DNA of 64,000 nt from Aureimonas ureilytica (GCF_001475935.1 NZ_LDQA01000013.1:18656-82655), one strand, 5' to 3'. Shown: positions 52,569 through 62,024, numbered from the stretch's first letter. Numbers and translations: made by a program. Notes: a model not told the origin generated them from the sequence alone.

Positions 52569-53859
52569 AGGTGGTCCTTAGCTGCAGAGCATATTCAAGG
52601 TCGGAGAGCCGCTCGATCTCGAAACGGTGGACATCTACGTCATGGTGAGCCCAAGGGTCATCCGCGACGTTGACGAGGAAAAGCTCGTCGGGCCGCTTTG
52701 GCGGTTCTTCCTTCACGATGTCCCGGCTGGCAAGGCGCAAACTAAACTCAATGGCGAACGGCGATTTTTTGACCATCGGGCGCCGGAATAAATCATTGGC
52801 CCGAAACGCGGTGCCCACGAGCCCGTTGGCGCAGCGAAGACCGGCATCATGGAGGCGCGTTTCCAGCCCGCTGACGTCGTATTCTCCGACGACCATGAAT
52901 AGTGGAGGGTTCGAATGCAGGTACTTGCAGCAATATCGCTCGACGAATTTCTTGATGAAGCGGACGATGTCTTCGTCGAACTTTTCAATCGCAGCGGGGG
53001 CAAGGACGAAGGTACGCCCGCGCGAATTCTGTCCAAGCGATGGCTTGAGGTCTTCGCGAAGCCGCTTGAAGATCTGGGCGCGTGTCGCAAGCTCTCGGGT
53101 CCAGCGAGTGAAGGTCACCTTCCGAACGTCGTGAAGGGCGCCGAGGAAAGCCGATGGATCAACGGTCCGATCTGCCACGCTGGCTTGGGTAGCTAAATCG
53201 ACGATGCGTTGAATCGCATGGGGATAGATGACCGCCTCGACATCCTCGGCCGAGAACCCCTTGCCGCGTAGTTCATCCAGAACCTTCTGTTGGAGAGCGT
53301 CGGTTGATTGCCCGAACTCGATGGTTAACCGCTTAAGAAACTCTTCGTGATCAACGCCAGCCACAATGCGTCTTATAATCGCTTTGAGTGGATCTGACCC
53401 TGTCCCAAGAACCGTTTCCAGTTCCAGCTTGGACAGTGTGCGGCTGCCACTCTGGTCAGGAAAATGGCAAAAAAGTCGATAATAGACTTTGGGCGTTTGG
53501 CTCGCGTTTTTCGAGAAATGCTCAAGCATAAGCAAGATTGGCTTATATATCTTACCCAGCGTAAACTTATCGGCCTGCTCATGATATTTACACTGCACGG
53601 CGGTCGTGAAGCCGGCCGTCGCCACATCGATGTCCTCGATCGCGCCTTCAATGGTTACCTTGGTGCCAGTTCCAGCCGCCAGGATCTCCGAAAGGTATCG
53701 GAGAAATTGGTAGAGGTAGCCCTTGATCGAATATTCTGCAGTTCTGGCCACGTCCCCACCCTTCTCGGCGAGAATGATCTGCGGCCTCATCTGCGTCAAG
53801 CAATCCAAGTCCGGAGATCGTACGGGGCGGAGTATCAGGACAGCTTTTCGCTCGTTCAC
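52561..53859 (-). CDS. DUF4297/Cap4-like nuclease, HerA partner
   Basis: Up to 432 residues; an internal ATG at 53790 (M-R-P-Q-I-I-L) is an equally good start. Near the N terminus Y-S-I-K-G-Y-L-Y-Q-F-L-R-Y-L is followed by I-E-G-A-I-E-D-I-D-V and A-V-Q-C-K-Y-H. This is the E/D...QxK active-site series of the DUF4297/Cap4 nuclease branch. The rest is helical and unrecognised. HerA-DUF4297 is described as an anti-phage pair in which the ATPase ring assembles with nuclease subunits. Here gene order is nuclease first. Confidence 0.75.
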   Translation of the reverse strand: MNERKAVLILRPVRSPDLDCLTQMRPQIILAEKGGDVARTAEYSIKGYLYQFLRYLSEILAAGTGTKVTIEGAIEDIDVATAGFTTAVQCKYHEQADKFTLGKIYKPILLMLEHFSKNASQTPKVYYRLFCHFPDQSGSRTLSKLELETVLGTGSDPLKAIIRRIVAGVDHEEFLKRLTIEFGQSTDALQQKVLDELRGKGFSAEDVEAVIYPHAIQRIVDLATQASVADRTVDPSAFLGALHDVRKVTFTRWTRELATRAQIFKRLREDLKPSLGQNSRGRTFVLAPAAIEKFDEDIVRFIKKFVERYCCKYLHSNPPLFMVVGEYDVSGLETRLHDAGLRCANGLVGTAFRANDLFRRPMVKKSPFAIEFSLRLASRDIVKEEPPKRPDELFLVNVADDPWAHHDVDVHRFEIERLSDLEYALQLRTTYA

Positions 53860-53965
53860 CCCAAAGGCGGACAGACCGCTATCGGCCCGTCACTTGGTTT
53901 CATCCCATAAGCCGTTCGCGCAGTCTCACACTCCCGTCGGCCATTCAGGCCATGGGAGAACGACA

Positions 53966-54598
53966 ATGGGACATTCGACATTTGATCCGGCAACCAACGG
54001 AAGGAGAGCATGGAACGCAGGCCGAGTGGTCGGCGCCAAGCGAGCATTGAAGCCGCCACAGGTTTGGGCGATCCGCTTCTGGCTCGATCATGAGGGACGG
54101 CTGCGCGACAGAGCCCTGTTTGATCTTGCCATCGACAGCAAGCTGCGTGGCTGTGACGTCGTGAAGGTGAAGATCGGCGACCTCGTGTCGGGCGGACGTA
54201 TTCGTGCCCGCGCGATCGTGGTGCAGCGTAAGACGAAGCGGCCAGTGCAGTTCGAACTTATGGAAGCAGCACGCACGAGCCTGCTGGCATGGCTGGAGCG
54301 ACGCGGCGGAACGGTCGATGATTACGCCTTCCCAAGCCGCATTGATCACTCCTCTCACCTCAGCACGCGACAGTATGCTCGCCTCGTCGATGAGTGGGTG
54401 ACGGCGATCGGTCTGCGGAAGGAGGACTACGGCACGCATTCACTGCGGCGGACGAAGGCTTCGATCATCTACCGCGCGACCGGAAACCTTCGCGCTGTTC
54501 AGATCCTGCTTGGCCATACCAAGATCGAAAGTACGGTGCGTTACCTCGGTGTCGATGTCGAGGATGCACTAACCCTTGCCGAGGGAACCGAGGTTTAA
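53966..54598 (+). CDS. Tyrosine recombinase/integrase (short form)
   Basis: 210 residues from the ATG at 53966. The catalytic set is visible: Arg in S-K-L-R-G-C-D, Lys in V-V-Q-R-K-T, H-S-L-R-R, L-L-G-H-T and Tyr in V-R-Y-L-G. The N-terminal arm/SAM-like domain of phage integrases is absent. This compact integrase family is common on alphaproteobacterial plasmids and islands. It is divergent from the nuclease/HerA operon. Confidence 0.88.
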   Translation: MGHSTFDPATNGRRAWNAGRVVGAKRALKPPQVWAIRFWLDHEGRLRDRALFDLAIDSKLRGCDVVKVKIGDLVSGGRIRARAIVVQRKTKRPVQFELMEAARTSLLAWLERRGGTVDDYAFPSRIDHSSHLSTRQYARLVDEWVTAIGLRKEDYGTHSLRRTKASIIYRATGNLRAVQILLGHTKIESTVRYLGVDVEDALTLAEGTEV

Positions 54599-54792
54599 GA
54601 CCCCCTTCGATCGCAGCATCTCAACGCGGGACGGCCGCTTACGAGCCTCGTTTGCGACCGTTCCCATAGCGACGTGGGGTGGTTTCCTGCCGGTCCGCTT
54701 CCAAATGCCAAATGCATCCAAGCGGACATAGCCGGGAGACCGGCGACGACCCGTTGCAGACGATTGACCCCTTTGTCGGCAGGAAGTTTTGC

Positions 54793-55266
54793 ATGAACGA
54801 ACATACGAGCATCCACGTGCGTCGCGCCGATCATGTCGGCTTTGCGGTCGCCTTCCTCGACGAGGCTCTTCGGTTCTGGGTCGATGGGCTCGGCGCGAAG
54901 CTTATACGAACTGGCGAGATGGGTGGCGAGTTCCTTGGTCAGGTGACAGGCGCTCATGGGGCACAGGTTCGCATGGCGATCGTCTCGCTGGCGGATCAGA
55001 CGATCGAACTTCTGGAATATCGGGGGCTGGATCGACCAACTGTGACGGCTAAGCCGTTCGAACCGGGCTTTGCTCATCTGGCCCTTGTCGTCGATGACAT
55101 CGACGCGCTCCTGGTGCGGATCGCCGCCTACGGCTGGAAACCGCAGGGCATTCCGCAACCTATCGCAAGCGGTGCGCGGGCCGGAACGCGCGTGATCTAC
55201 GCTGTTGGCCCTGACGGCGCGACGATCGAGTTCATGCAGCCGCCAACCTCTGTCCAAGATCTGTGA
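54793..55266 (+). CDS. VOC/glyoxalase-family protein
   Basis: 157 residues from the ATG at 54793 with GGCAGGAAG before it. It has two beta-alpha-beta-beta-beta modules: D-H-V-G-F-A-V ... E-L-L-E-Y and F-A-H-L-A-L-V-V-D-D-I-D ... G-A-T-I-E-F-M-Q-P. The metal ligands His, Glu, His and Glu appear in place. Function could be lactoylglutathione lyase, epimerase or dioxygenase; not resolved. Confidence 0.85.
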   Translation: MNEHTSIHVRRADHVGFAVAFLDEALRFWVDGLGAKLIRTGEMGGEFLGQVTGAHGAQVRMAIVSLADQTIELLEYRGLDRPTVTAKPFEPGFAHLALVVDDIDALLVRIAAYGWKPQGIPQPIASGARAGTRVIYAVGPDGATIEFMQPPTSVQDL

Positions 55267-55430
55267 CGACGCCGGGAGAGAGGTCGCTTGTCGCCCCGAT
55301 CCGAAGTCGACAGGGCCGCGGCGAACGACCGCTTCAGGGAAGCCTCGACGGCAGTTCGGGCGACTGGGTTGGGTCGAAAGGCGACTATCCGGTTCCAGAC
55401 GCGAAAGGCCGGAAGCGGACTGATCAGCCT

Positions 55431-56384
55431 TTAGGATTTGCCGTGGCGCTTCGCTAAAGCCAACGCTGCTTCCTGCGTGGTCTCGCTGGTAGCAGACACG
55501 TCGGGACGCACGCCGACACCCCCCCAGTTTCTGCCAGTGACGGGGTTCTCAGCTCTGCCGGTCGGTACGACGACGAAGAAATCCGAACCAACCTCGTTTA
55601 GGCCGCCGGGATTGGCGCCGCCGCGCGTCGTCTCGCCGACGACGGTTGCCCTTTTCAACGCTTGGAGGTCGTAGGCAAACTCTTCGCCGGCCGAGTAGGT
55701 CTTCGGCCCAACCAACACGTAGACCGGCTTGCCGAGGTAGCTGACTGGCGTGGGCGAACTCCAGAACGACTCCGTCCGGAAGTTTGTCGTTCCACGATTG
55801 CGCCAGATCAAATCATTGATGTGGACGCGTTGGCTTGGATCGAGAAAGAAGCTCGCGAGGTAGGCGACGGAAGCCGGATGGCCGCCGCCATTGTCCCGCA
55901 TGTCGATGATGAGCGCTGTGGTGTCGGCCAAGTCCCTCATCGCCTTGTCGGCAGCAGAGTTGAACGTTTCGGGCGGAACGAAGCTGGCAAGGTGGATGTA
56001 TCCGACGTTACCCTCCAGACGCTGAGTTTCGAACCCGGCCCCCTGCGAAGCTGTAGGCTTGGGTCGGTTCGCAAACGGGTCGCCATGGATTACGCGCACG
56101 TGGCTGTCGCTGGTGAGCGAGCGCAGCCGTTCGGTCAGTAGCCCAGCGAACTCAGCAGGATCGCTCGCTGTGGCGTAGGCGTTGGACCGTAGGTCGCTCT
56201 CGATGGCATTCGCGGCCCGGTCGCCCAATTCAGGGAAGACATATCCTTCCCGCAACTCGACCGCGATGCCGTCCACGACCTTCTTAGCCGCGTCAGGAGC
56301 GAGCGGTGGAAGCTTCACCTCCTGAGCGGAAACCTCGGCCTTCGAGATCGTAGGAACTACAACCGTGCCTACCACGGTTGCGAA
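55431..56384 (-). pseudogene. S41-family peptidase, 5' end removed by IS66
   Basis: The frame reaches the IS66 left end at 56385 without a natural start; only a GTG at 56375 is available. A fragment of signal peptide (A-T-V-V-G-T-V-V-V-P-T-I-S-K-A) remains. The body has an N-terminal helical region and the S41 core: L-I-I-D-M-R-D-N-G-G-G, T-Y-S-A-G-E-E-F (catalytic Ser) and V-V-G-E-T-T-R-G-G. An intact copy would be an exported carboxy-terminal-processing-like peptidase. Loss of start and signal peptide probably inactivates it. Confidence 0.85.
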
Positions 56385-56468
56385 GTAAGCGTCGTCCCGA
56401 CCGCACCTTGCTGACGGCGTTATAGACGTCGAGTTTGAGCCCTTCGCGTTGCATGAGGGCTTGGAGTT

Positions 56469-56930
56469 ATGTCGATGTCATGTGCCGATACTGGCACGGA
56501 GCCGGTTCGTCGGTTCGAGGTGTTCACGGGGGCGGGCCGTCGGCGCGAATGGAGCGAGGAGGCGAAGGCTGCGATTGTGGCCGAGAGCTATTCGGGCCTG
56601 GAGAGCGTGAGCGCGGTGGCCCGTCGCTATGGGCTCGGCCATTCCCAACTCTTCACTTGGCGCCGCCAGCTTCGCGGACCGATGAAGGACGCCGATCAAG
56701 CTTCGCCGCTTTTGCCCTCGTCGGTCATCGAGCAACGCTTCGTGCCGGTGGTGGTCGCGGCGCCGAGCGTGGAGAGCAAGGGTCCGGCGCCCAAGCGACG
56801 CCCGCGCACTGCTGGCAAGGCAGGCCCCGCGATCGAACTGATGATCGACGGCGTCTCGGTTCGAATCCCCAAGGGCACCGACCCGCGCACGATCACGGCG
56901 GTGATACAGGCACTGAAGGGCTCTTCGTGA
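56469..56930 (+). CDS. tnpA: IS66 accessory protein TnpA
   Basis: 153 residues. A helix-turn-helix (EEAKAAIVAESYSGLESVSAVARRYGLGHSQLFTWRRQ) is the standard IS66 TnpA N-terminal region. The C-terminal part reads V-S-V-R-I-P-K-G-T-D-P-R-T-I. Its stop overlaps the GTG of tnpB (GTGA). Confidence 0.92.
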   Translation: MSMSCADTGTEPVRRFEVFTGAGRRREWSEEAKAAIVAESYSGLESVSAVARRYGLGHSQLFTWRRQLRGPMKDADQASPLLPSSVIEQRFVPVVVAAPSVESKGPAPKRRPRTAGKAGPAIELMIDGVSVRIPKGTDPRTITAVIQALKGSS

Positions 56931-57283
56931 TCGGCCCATCAGGCGTGGTCCGGGTGATGGTGGCCACACAGCCGGTGGACTTCCGCAAGGGCACTGAGGG
57001 GCTGGCGGCCCTGGTGCGCGACACGATGGGCGCCGATCCCTTCTCGGGCGCGGTCTACGTGTTCCGCGCCAAGCGGGCCGATCGGATCAAGCTGCTGTTC
57101 TGGGACGGCACGGGCGTCGTCCTCGTCGCCAAACGCCTGGAGGACGGCGAGTTCTGCTGGCCGAAGGCGCAGGACGCCGCGCTGCATCTGACAGCGGCCC
57201 AGCTCTCGGCGCTCCTGGAAGGCCTCGACTGGCGCCGTGTGCATGCCGTGCGGGAGACCCGTGTGCCGGCTCTGCCAAGCTGA
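56927..57283 (+). CDS. tnpB: IS66 accessory protein TnpB
   Basis: 118 residues from GTG 56927. It has the conserved V-A-T-Q-P-V-D-F-R-K-G-x-x-G-L-A-A-L-V and L-L-F-W-D-G-T-G-V-V-L-V-A-K-R-L-E of IS66 Orf2. It is needed together with TnpA for transposition in family members. Confidence 0.93.
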   Translation: MIGPSGVVRVMVATQPVDFRKGTEGLAALVRDTMGADPFSGAVYVFRAKRADRIKLLFWDGTGVVLVAKRLEDGEFCWPKAQDAALHLTAAQLSALLEGLDWRRVHAVRETRVPALPS

Positions 57284-57338
57284 CGTAGTAGCGGCGAAGC
57301 CTGTTGCCGCTGGGATTGGGAGGTGATTCACTGGCTCT

Positions 57339-58874
57339 ATGACCCTAGCGGCCGACACGCTTTCCGACGATCCCAGCACGCTCAAGGCGATGCTGATCGC
57401 CGAGCGGCTGCGGGCCAAGCGGCTCGAGCAAATCATCAAGGAACTGCAGCGCCATCGCTTCGGTCGCCGCGCCGAGACGCTGCCCGAGGACCAGCTTCTG
57501 CTCGGGCTGGAAGAGGTCGAACAAGGTGTTGCCGCCGATGAGATTGCCGAAGAGACCGCGTCAGCGTCGCTGAAGGCAGAGCGCGCCGTCCGCCGCCGTG
57601 CGAACCGAGGCTCGCTGCCCGCCCACCTGCCGCGGATCGAGACCGTCGTCGATATCGAGGACAAAACCTGCCCCTGCTGCCAGCATAGGCTGCATGTGAT
57701 CGGCGAGGACTTCGCCGAACGGCTCGACATCGTTCCTGCGCAGTTCCGGGTGCTGGTGACGCGACGCCCGCGCTACGGCTGCCGCGCCTGCGAGGGCATC
57801 GTGGTCCAGGCGCCGGCGCCGGCGCGGTTGATCGAGGGCGGCATGCCAACAGAGGCCACCGTCGCGCAGGTGCTCGTCTCCAAGTTCGCCGACCACCTGC
57901 CGCTTTACCGCCAAACGCAGATCTACGCCCGGCAGGGTGTCCATCTCGATCGCTCGACGTTGGCCGACTGGGTCGGGCGCGCCGCCTTCCTGCTGCGGTC
58001 CGTCCACGAACGGCTGCTCGGTCATCTGAAGGCCTCTTCCAAGCTCTTTGCCGATGAGACCACCGCGCCGGTGCTCGATCCCGGCCGCGGTCGCACCAAG
58101 ACCGGCCAGTTCTTCGCCTATGCCCGCGACGATCGCCCCTGGCAGGGAGCCGATCCGCCCGCCGTCGTCTTCATCTACGCTCCCGATCGCAAGGCCGAGC
58201 GTCCAATCGACCATCTGCAGGGCTTCACCGGCACGCTGCAGGTCGATGGTTATGCCGGCTACCGGGCGCTCGCCGAGAAGGGGGATGTCAGGCTCGCCTT
58301 CTGCTGGGCGCACGTGCGCCGCAAGTTCTACGAACTGGCCGCCTCCGGTCCTGCGCCGATCGCCACCGAGGCGCTGGAGCGCATCGCCGCGCTCTACCGG
58401 ATCGAAGGCGAGATCCGCGGACGATCTGCTGAGGCGCGCCGCCTCGTGCGTCAGGAACGCGCCCGGCCGCTTCTCGACGCGCTCGAGGCCTTCCTTCGCG
58501 ACAAGCTCACGCTGATCAGCCAGAAGACCGAGCTCGCCGAGGCCATCCGATATGCGCTCTCGCGCTGGGAGGGCCTGTCCCGCTTCCTCGACGACGGCCG
58601 CGTTGATCTCGACAACAACACGGTCGAGCGCTCCATCCGCCCGCTCGCCCTAACGCGCAAGAACGCGCTCTTCGCAGGATCAGACGCGGGTGCCCAGCAC
58701 TGGGCCGTGATCGCCACGCTCGTCGAAACCTGCAAGCTCAACGGCGTCGATCCGCAGGTCTACCTGGCCGATGTCATCACCCGCATTGTTCAGGCCCATC
58801 CCAACCGCGGCATCGACGAACTCATGCCGTGGCGCTTCGAGCCCGTCCAAGCCAGTCTCGCCGACGTGGCCTGA
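57339..58874 (+). CDS. tnpC: IS66 transposase TnpC
   Basis: 511 residues. It has a leucine-rich N terminus, a zinc-finger-like region (C-P-C-C-x-H ... Y-G-C-R-A-C), and the DDE core with F-A-D-E-T-T-A-P-V-L-D and V-D-G-Y-A-G-Y. C-W-A-H-V-R-R-K-F-Y and N-N-T-V-E-R-S-I-R-P follow. Full length and without interruption, so this element may be active. Confidence 0.95.
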   Translation: MTLAADTLSDDPSTLKAMLIAERLRAKRLEQIIKELQRHRFGRRAETLPEDQLLLGLEEVEQGVAADEIAEETASASLKAERAVRRRANRGSLPAHLPRIETVVDIEDKTCPCCQHRLHVIGEDFAERLDIVPAQFRVLVTRRPRYGCRACEGIVVQAPAPARLIEGGMPTEATVAQVLVSKFADHLPLYRQTQIYARQGVHLDRSTLADWVGRAAFLLRSVHERLLGHLKASSKLFADETTAPVLDPGRGRTKTGQFFAYARDDRPWQGADPPAVVFIYAPDRKAERPIDHLQGFTGTLQVDGYAGYRALAEKGDVRLAFCWAHVRRKFYELAASGPAPIATEALERIAALYRIEGEIRGRSAEARRLVRQERARPLLDALEAFLRDKLTLISQKTELAEAIRYALSRWEGLSRFLDDGRVDLDNNTVERSIRPLALTRKNALFAGSDAGAQHWAVIATLVETCKLNGVDPQVYLADVITRIVQAHPNRGIDELMPWRFEPVQASLADVA

Positions 58875-58887
58875 GAACGACGCTTAC

Positions 58888-59569
58888 GGTGCGGTATGGC
58901 TACAGACGCATCCATGTGCTGCTTCGACGGGAGGGGTGGGTCGTGAACGCCAAGCGGATCTATCGTCTCTACAGGGAGATGGGTCTGCAATTGCGGCACA
59001 AGCCACCCAAACGCCGGGTGAAGGCGAAGCTGCGGGAAGGTCGCTGCGTGGCGTCCTGCCTGAACGAGGTATGGGCGATGGACTTTGTCCATGACCAGCT
59101 TGCGACCGGACCGAAGCTTCGGATCCTGACCGTCGTGGATACCTTCAGCAGGTTCTCGCCGGCGGTGGTGCCACGCTTCAGCTTTCGGGCTCCCGACGTT
59201 GTGGACGTGCTCGAACGCGTCTGCGGTGAGGTCGGTTATCCCGCGTCGATCCGGGTCGATCAGGGAAGCGAGTTCGTCTCGCGCGAGCTGGACCTGTGGG
59301 CTTACGTCCGTGGTGTCGTGCTCGACTTCTCCAGGCCCGGAAAGCCGACGGACAACGCCTTTATCGAGTCGTTCAACGGCAAGTTCCGGGCAGAGTGCCT
59401 GAACCAGCACTGGTTCATGAGCCTCGACGACGCGGTGCGCAAATGCGAGGTTTGGCGTAGAGACTACAACGAAGTGCGACCCCATAGCGCCATCGGCAAC
59501 AAACCGCCGATATCGCTGGTGAACCGGTCAGCGGCACATGGCCCACCGCCGCCGGTCGAAGCTGGATGA
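58888..59569 (+). pseudogene. IS3-family transposase OrfB, 5'-truncated
   Basis: From the junction the frame reads V-R-Y-G-Y-R-R-I-H-V-L-L-R-R-E-G-W and continues through the rve integrase core: W-A-M-D-F-V-H-D, I-R-V-D-Q-G-S-E-F and F-I-E-S-F-N-G-K-F-R-A-E-C-L-N. All three catalytic acidic residues remain. The first 50 or so residues and OrfA are absent, so it cannot make the normal fusion transposase. Confidence 0.88.
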
Positions 59570-59655
59570 CCACCGGCCAAGTGGTCCAGGAACGGGTAGC
59601 AGGTCACAACCCCGGAAATCCTCCAGCCGAGCGGTCCAAAGTCGGGGGCACGTCA
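58888..59655 (+). mobile_element. IS3-family element, left part missing
   Basis: Only the right part survives: most of OrfB and a right end AGTCGGGGGCACGTCA finishing at about 59655 in the IS3-type TCA. The left inverted repeat, OrfA and the OrfB start are replaced by IS66. No other part of it was found in the window. Confidence 0.8.
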
Positions 59656-59665
59656 TTGAGTATGC

Positions 59666-60280
59666 CTAAACCCAAGCGTCGAAACCGAGCCGAAGGCCTA
59701 GCAGCAGGAAGGCCACAGCGAACGCCCACCTAATGGTGGCCATAACACTTGGCTTGGTGATTACGTAATCCCTAACCCAAGACGCGAGCAAGCCATAGCC
59801 TATGAACGTTACAAGCGTCATGGCTACGAAGACGAGACCGAGGACGAAGAAGGCGACCCTTGCGCTTTCCATACCCGCTGGGACGAACTGAGGCAGGAAG
59901 GCGAGGAAAAACACGCCTAGCTTTGGATTGAGAAGGTTCAGCCAAATCCCCGTACCAATTATTTGTTGGTCGGAGCGGTCCTTTCGATTTGGCTCGATGG
60001 TGAGAACACCGTCTCCACGTAAGACCTGCCAACCCATGTAGAGCAAGTAAAGTGTGCCGACGATCTTTAGCATGTGAAAAGCGAAACTACTCGCATGAAA
60101 AATTGTCGATAGGCCAAAGGTTGCGAGCAGGAGTTGAGGAACGATTCCAAGCGTGCAGCCCAGTGCGGCCACGACTGAGGCGCGTGCGCCCATGCCAAGG
60201 CCAGTCGCCAGGGTGTACAAGACACCAGTTCCAGGAAGTAGAACTACAATGAAGGCAGTCAGCAGGAATTCGGTCGTCAT
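59666..60280 (-). CDS. LysE/RhtB-family exporter
   Basis: 204 residues from the ATG at 60280 with six predicted spans. It shows V-V-L-L-P-G-T-G-V-L-Y-T and N-L-L-N-P-K-L-G-V-F-F-L-A-F-L-P-Q-F. Encoded 83 bp downstream of an AraC-family gene on the same strand, which probably controls it. Likely exports an amino acid. Confidence 0.88.
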   Translation of the reverse strand: MTTEFLLTAFIVVLLPGTGVLYTLATGLGMGARASVVAALGCTLGIVPQLLLATFGLSTIFHASSFAFHMLKIVGTLYLLYMGWQVLRGDGVLTIEPNRKDRSDQQIIGTGIWLNLLNPKLGVFFLAFLPQFVPAGMESARVAFFVLGLVFVAMTLVTFIGYGLLASWVRDYVITKPSVMATIRWAFAVAFLLLGLRLGFDAWV

Positions 60281-60363
60281 GTTCCTGATACTCATCATGA
60301 AAGGGCTTCGGAGAGCCCATCGGCTATCGCCGTGAGGATCGTGCACTGTAATTGACGACGTAA

Positions 60364-61161
60364 TTAAGCAACATGACGGTCCTTGGGGCGCCGGAATTGG
60401 CCCGGTGTGACGCCAAATTGGCGCACGAACGCGCGCGTCATATGACTCTGGTCGGAGAAACCGGAGGAAAGCGCTGCCTCTGTTAAAGTCGAACCCTCAT
60501 TGATCGCCCGGAAAGCACGCCGGACTCGATACTGAAGGACATAGGCGTGCGGCGTGGTGCCTAGTTCCCGCCGGAAACGGCGAACTAGGGTGTAGGGCGA
60601 GAGGTTCGCGATTGTGGCCAGTTCGGCCAGCGTCGGCGTGTGGATCGGATCATCGTGGATGCGTTCGAGTATCAACACCATGGACCGCGATGGCCTCGAT
60701 GTGAGAGGAGGCTTGGCTGCGCCGTCCAGCAGGAGTCCGAGCAGCTCCATGATGCTCTCAGCTACCTCGTCGGCGCAGGAATGCGGCAATTCCCGAAACG
60801 TCATTGCGATACGGTGGACGAGATTGACGTCCGTGATGACAGGTTGAGGAAATTCCCGTTTTGCGAACTCGGCGCCGGCGAGTCGTAGAACGATAGAAGG
60901 TTCGACGAAAAGCATGACCCAGCGGCGGGGAGCGCCACCAATCGGCATCCCGTCGTGAATCTCATTGGGACTGACTGTGATGACATGGTTCGGGCCGGCT
61001 TCTACTTGGCCGCGACCGCTCCATGAGCGATGGGCGCCATCCAACATTATGCCGATACCGAAATGATCATGAGCATGGCGCGGGAAATGACGATCGGATC
61101 TAATTTCGAAAGCCTGAAGTCCCACCAGTGGTGAATTAAGATAATTTACCTTATGTGCCAT
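60364..61161 (-). CDS. AraC-family transcriptional regulator
   Basis: 265 residues. An N-terminal cupin-like AraC sensor domain (R-H-A-H-D-H-F-G-I-G-I, about residues 28-38) is followed by two HTH motifs at about 165-260 (LAELATIANLSPYTLVRRFRRELGTTPHAYVLQYR; AALSSGFSDQSHMTRAFVRQFGVTPGQFRR). Arrangement with the RhtB exporter suggests ligand-induced export of an amino acid. Confidence 0.9.
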   Translation of the reverse strand: MAHKVNYLNSPLVGLQAFEIRSDRHFPRHAHDHFGIGIMLDGAHRSWSGRGQVEAGPNHVITVSPNEIHDGMPIGGAPRRWVMLFVEPSIVLRLAGAEFAKREFPQPVITDVNLVHRIAMTFRELPHSCADEVAESIMELLGLLLDGAAKPPLTSRPSRSMVLILERIHDDPIHTPTLAELATIANLSPYTLVRRFRRELGTTPHAYVLQYRVRRAFRAINEGSTLTEAALSSGFSDQSHMTRAFVRQFGVTPGQFRRPKDRHVA

Positions 61162-61304
61162 AAATCTACCTCGTCTCCGCGTCTCGCAATCGCCGGTTTA
61201 ATAGCTAGTGAGATCCACCGGCCAGCGCTCGACACAAACTCGGTGGTCGTTACCGACATAAGCTCTGCAAGACGCAATCTCGGTTCCTTGTACTCCGCGG
61301 TCTA

Positions 61305-61378
61305 TGGAGGCGTGTGATGGATTCGAACCACCATCTACGGATTTGCAATCCGCTGCATTTCCACTCTGCCAACACGCC
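61305..61378 (-). tRNA. tRNA-Cys (GCA)
   Basis: A 74-nt cloverleaf on the minus strand. The acceptor stem GGCGTGT/ACACGCC is complete, with discriminator U and encoded CCA. The anticodon loop is TTGCAAA (anticodon GCA), and the T-arm contains GGTTCGAATCC. U73 is the known cysteine identity base. It lies 10 bp from the pdxH stop. Confidence 0.93.
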
Positions 61379-61388
61379 TAAATTGACT

Positions 61389-62024
61389 TCAAGGGAAGAG
61401 CTTACGACTGCCCCAACTCGATCCTGGCGTGTCTCGTTCGAATACGAGACGATCATGAAGCCGAAAAGGCTTGTCCATCCAGAATTCCATGTACGTGGGC
61501 TGAAGCCGATACCCTCGCCAGTGTGGTGGCCTGGGTATCGGGCCGATCGCGAAACGCGCGCTTTCCTGCACAACGGCGCGTTGGAGTGCGAGCCGACTTT
61601 CGAGAGGCCGCGACTGCTGGCTGGCCCACGCGCCTATCCTGCTTGCCCGAGGCCGTGTGTCGAAATAGGCGTCTGCCTCATTGTCTGTCACGGGCACGAT
61701 CCGACCTCGCAGGCGCACTTGGCGCCGGAGGGACTTCCAATGCAGGACCACCGCCGCCTGCATATTCCCCGCCAACTCCCCGCCCTTCTGGGACTCCGCA
61801 TTGGTATAAAAGGAGAAGCCGCCCGCGTCGAAGCCCTTCAGAAGCACCATTCTGACGTTGGGTAGCCCGGTCTTATCGCACGTCGCCAATGCCATGGCAT
61901 TCGCGTCGTTAATCTCTTTGGATTCCGCTAACTTCAGCCACTCCGCGAACAGCGAGAGCGGGTCCTCGCCGCCGATGCCCTCTCCAGCATCAAACGCAAT
62001 CTCAGTGTCATCCAGCACGTCCAT
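61389..62024 (-). CDS. pdxH: Pyridoxamine 5'-phosphate oxidase
   Basis: 211 residues. Conserved regions are [27 protein letters not shown] and the C-terminal [14 protein letters not shown]. It oxidises pyridoxamine or pyridoxine phosphate to PLP using FMN. It follows a PLP-fold decarboxylase-like gene by 15 bp, an unusual pairing that suggests local cofactor supply or shared regulation. It might be an extra copy beside a chromosomal one. Confidence 0.93.
   Translation of the reverse strand: MDVLDDTEIAFDAGEGIGGEDPLSLFAEWLKLAESKEINDANAMALATCDKTGLPNVRMVLLKGFDAGGFSFYTNAESQKGGELAGNMQAAVVLHWKSLRRQVRLRGRIVPVTDNEADAYFDTRPRASRIGAWASQQSRPLESRLALQRAVVQESARFAIGPIPRPPHWRGYRLQPTYMEFWMDKPFRLHDRLVFERDTPGSSWGSRKLFP

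Larger units (their letters stand above)
56385..58887 (+). mobile_element. IS66-family insertion sequence
   Basis: Ends are GTAAGCGTCGT (56385-56395) and the inverse ACGACGCTTAC (58877-58887), enclosing the three genes typical of IS66. Length 2503 bp. Flanking octamers GTTGCGAA and GGTGCGGT differ, so there is no target duplication. It joins an S41 peptidase gene to an IS3 remnant, which points to a rearrangement. Confidence 0.9.

Noticed and set aside
54599..54792. Attachment site next to the integrase
   Set aside because: No tRNA end or direct repeat matching another place in the window was seen beside it. The tRNA-Cys is 6.7 kb away with no matching repeat.
53966..59655. Prophage
   Set aside because: A lone short integrase is present, but no capsid, portal, terminase, tail or lysis genes occur. 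Plasmid or island integrase is more likely.
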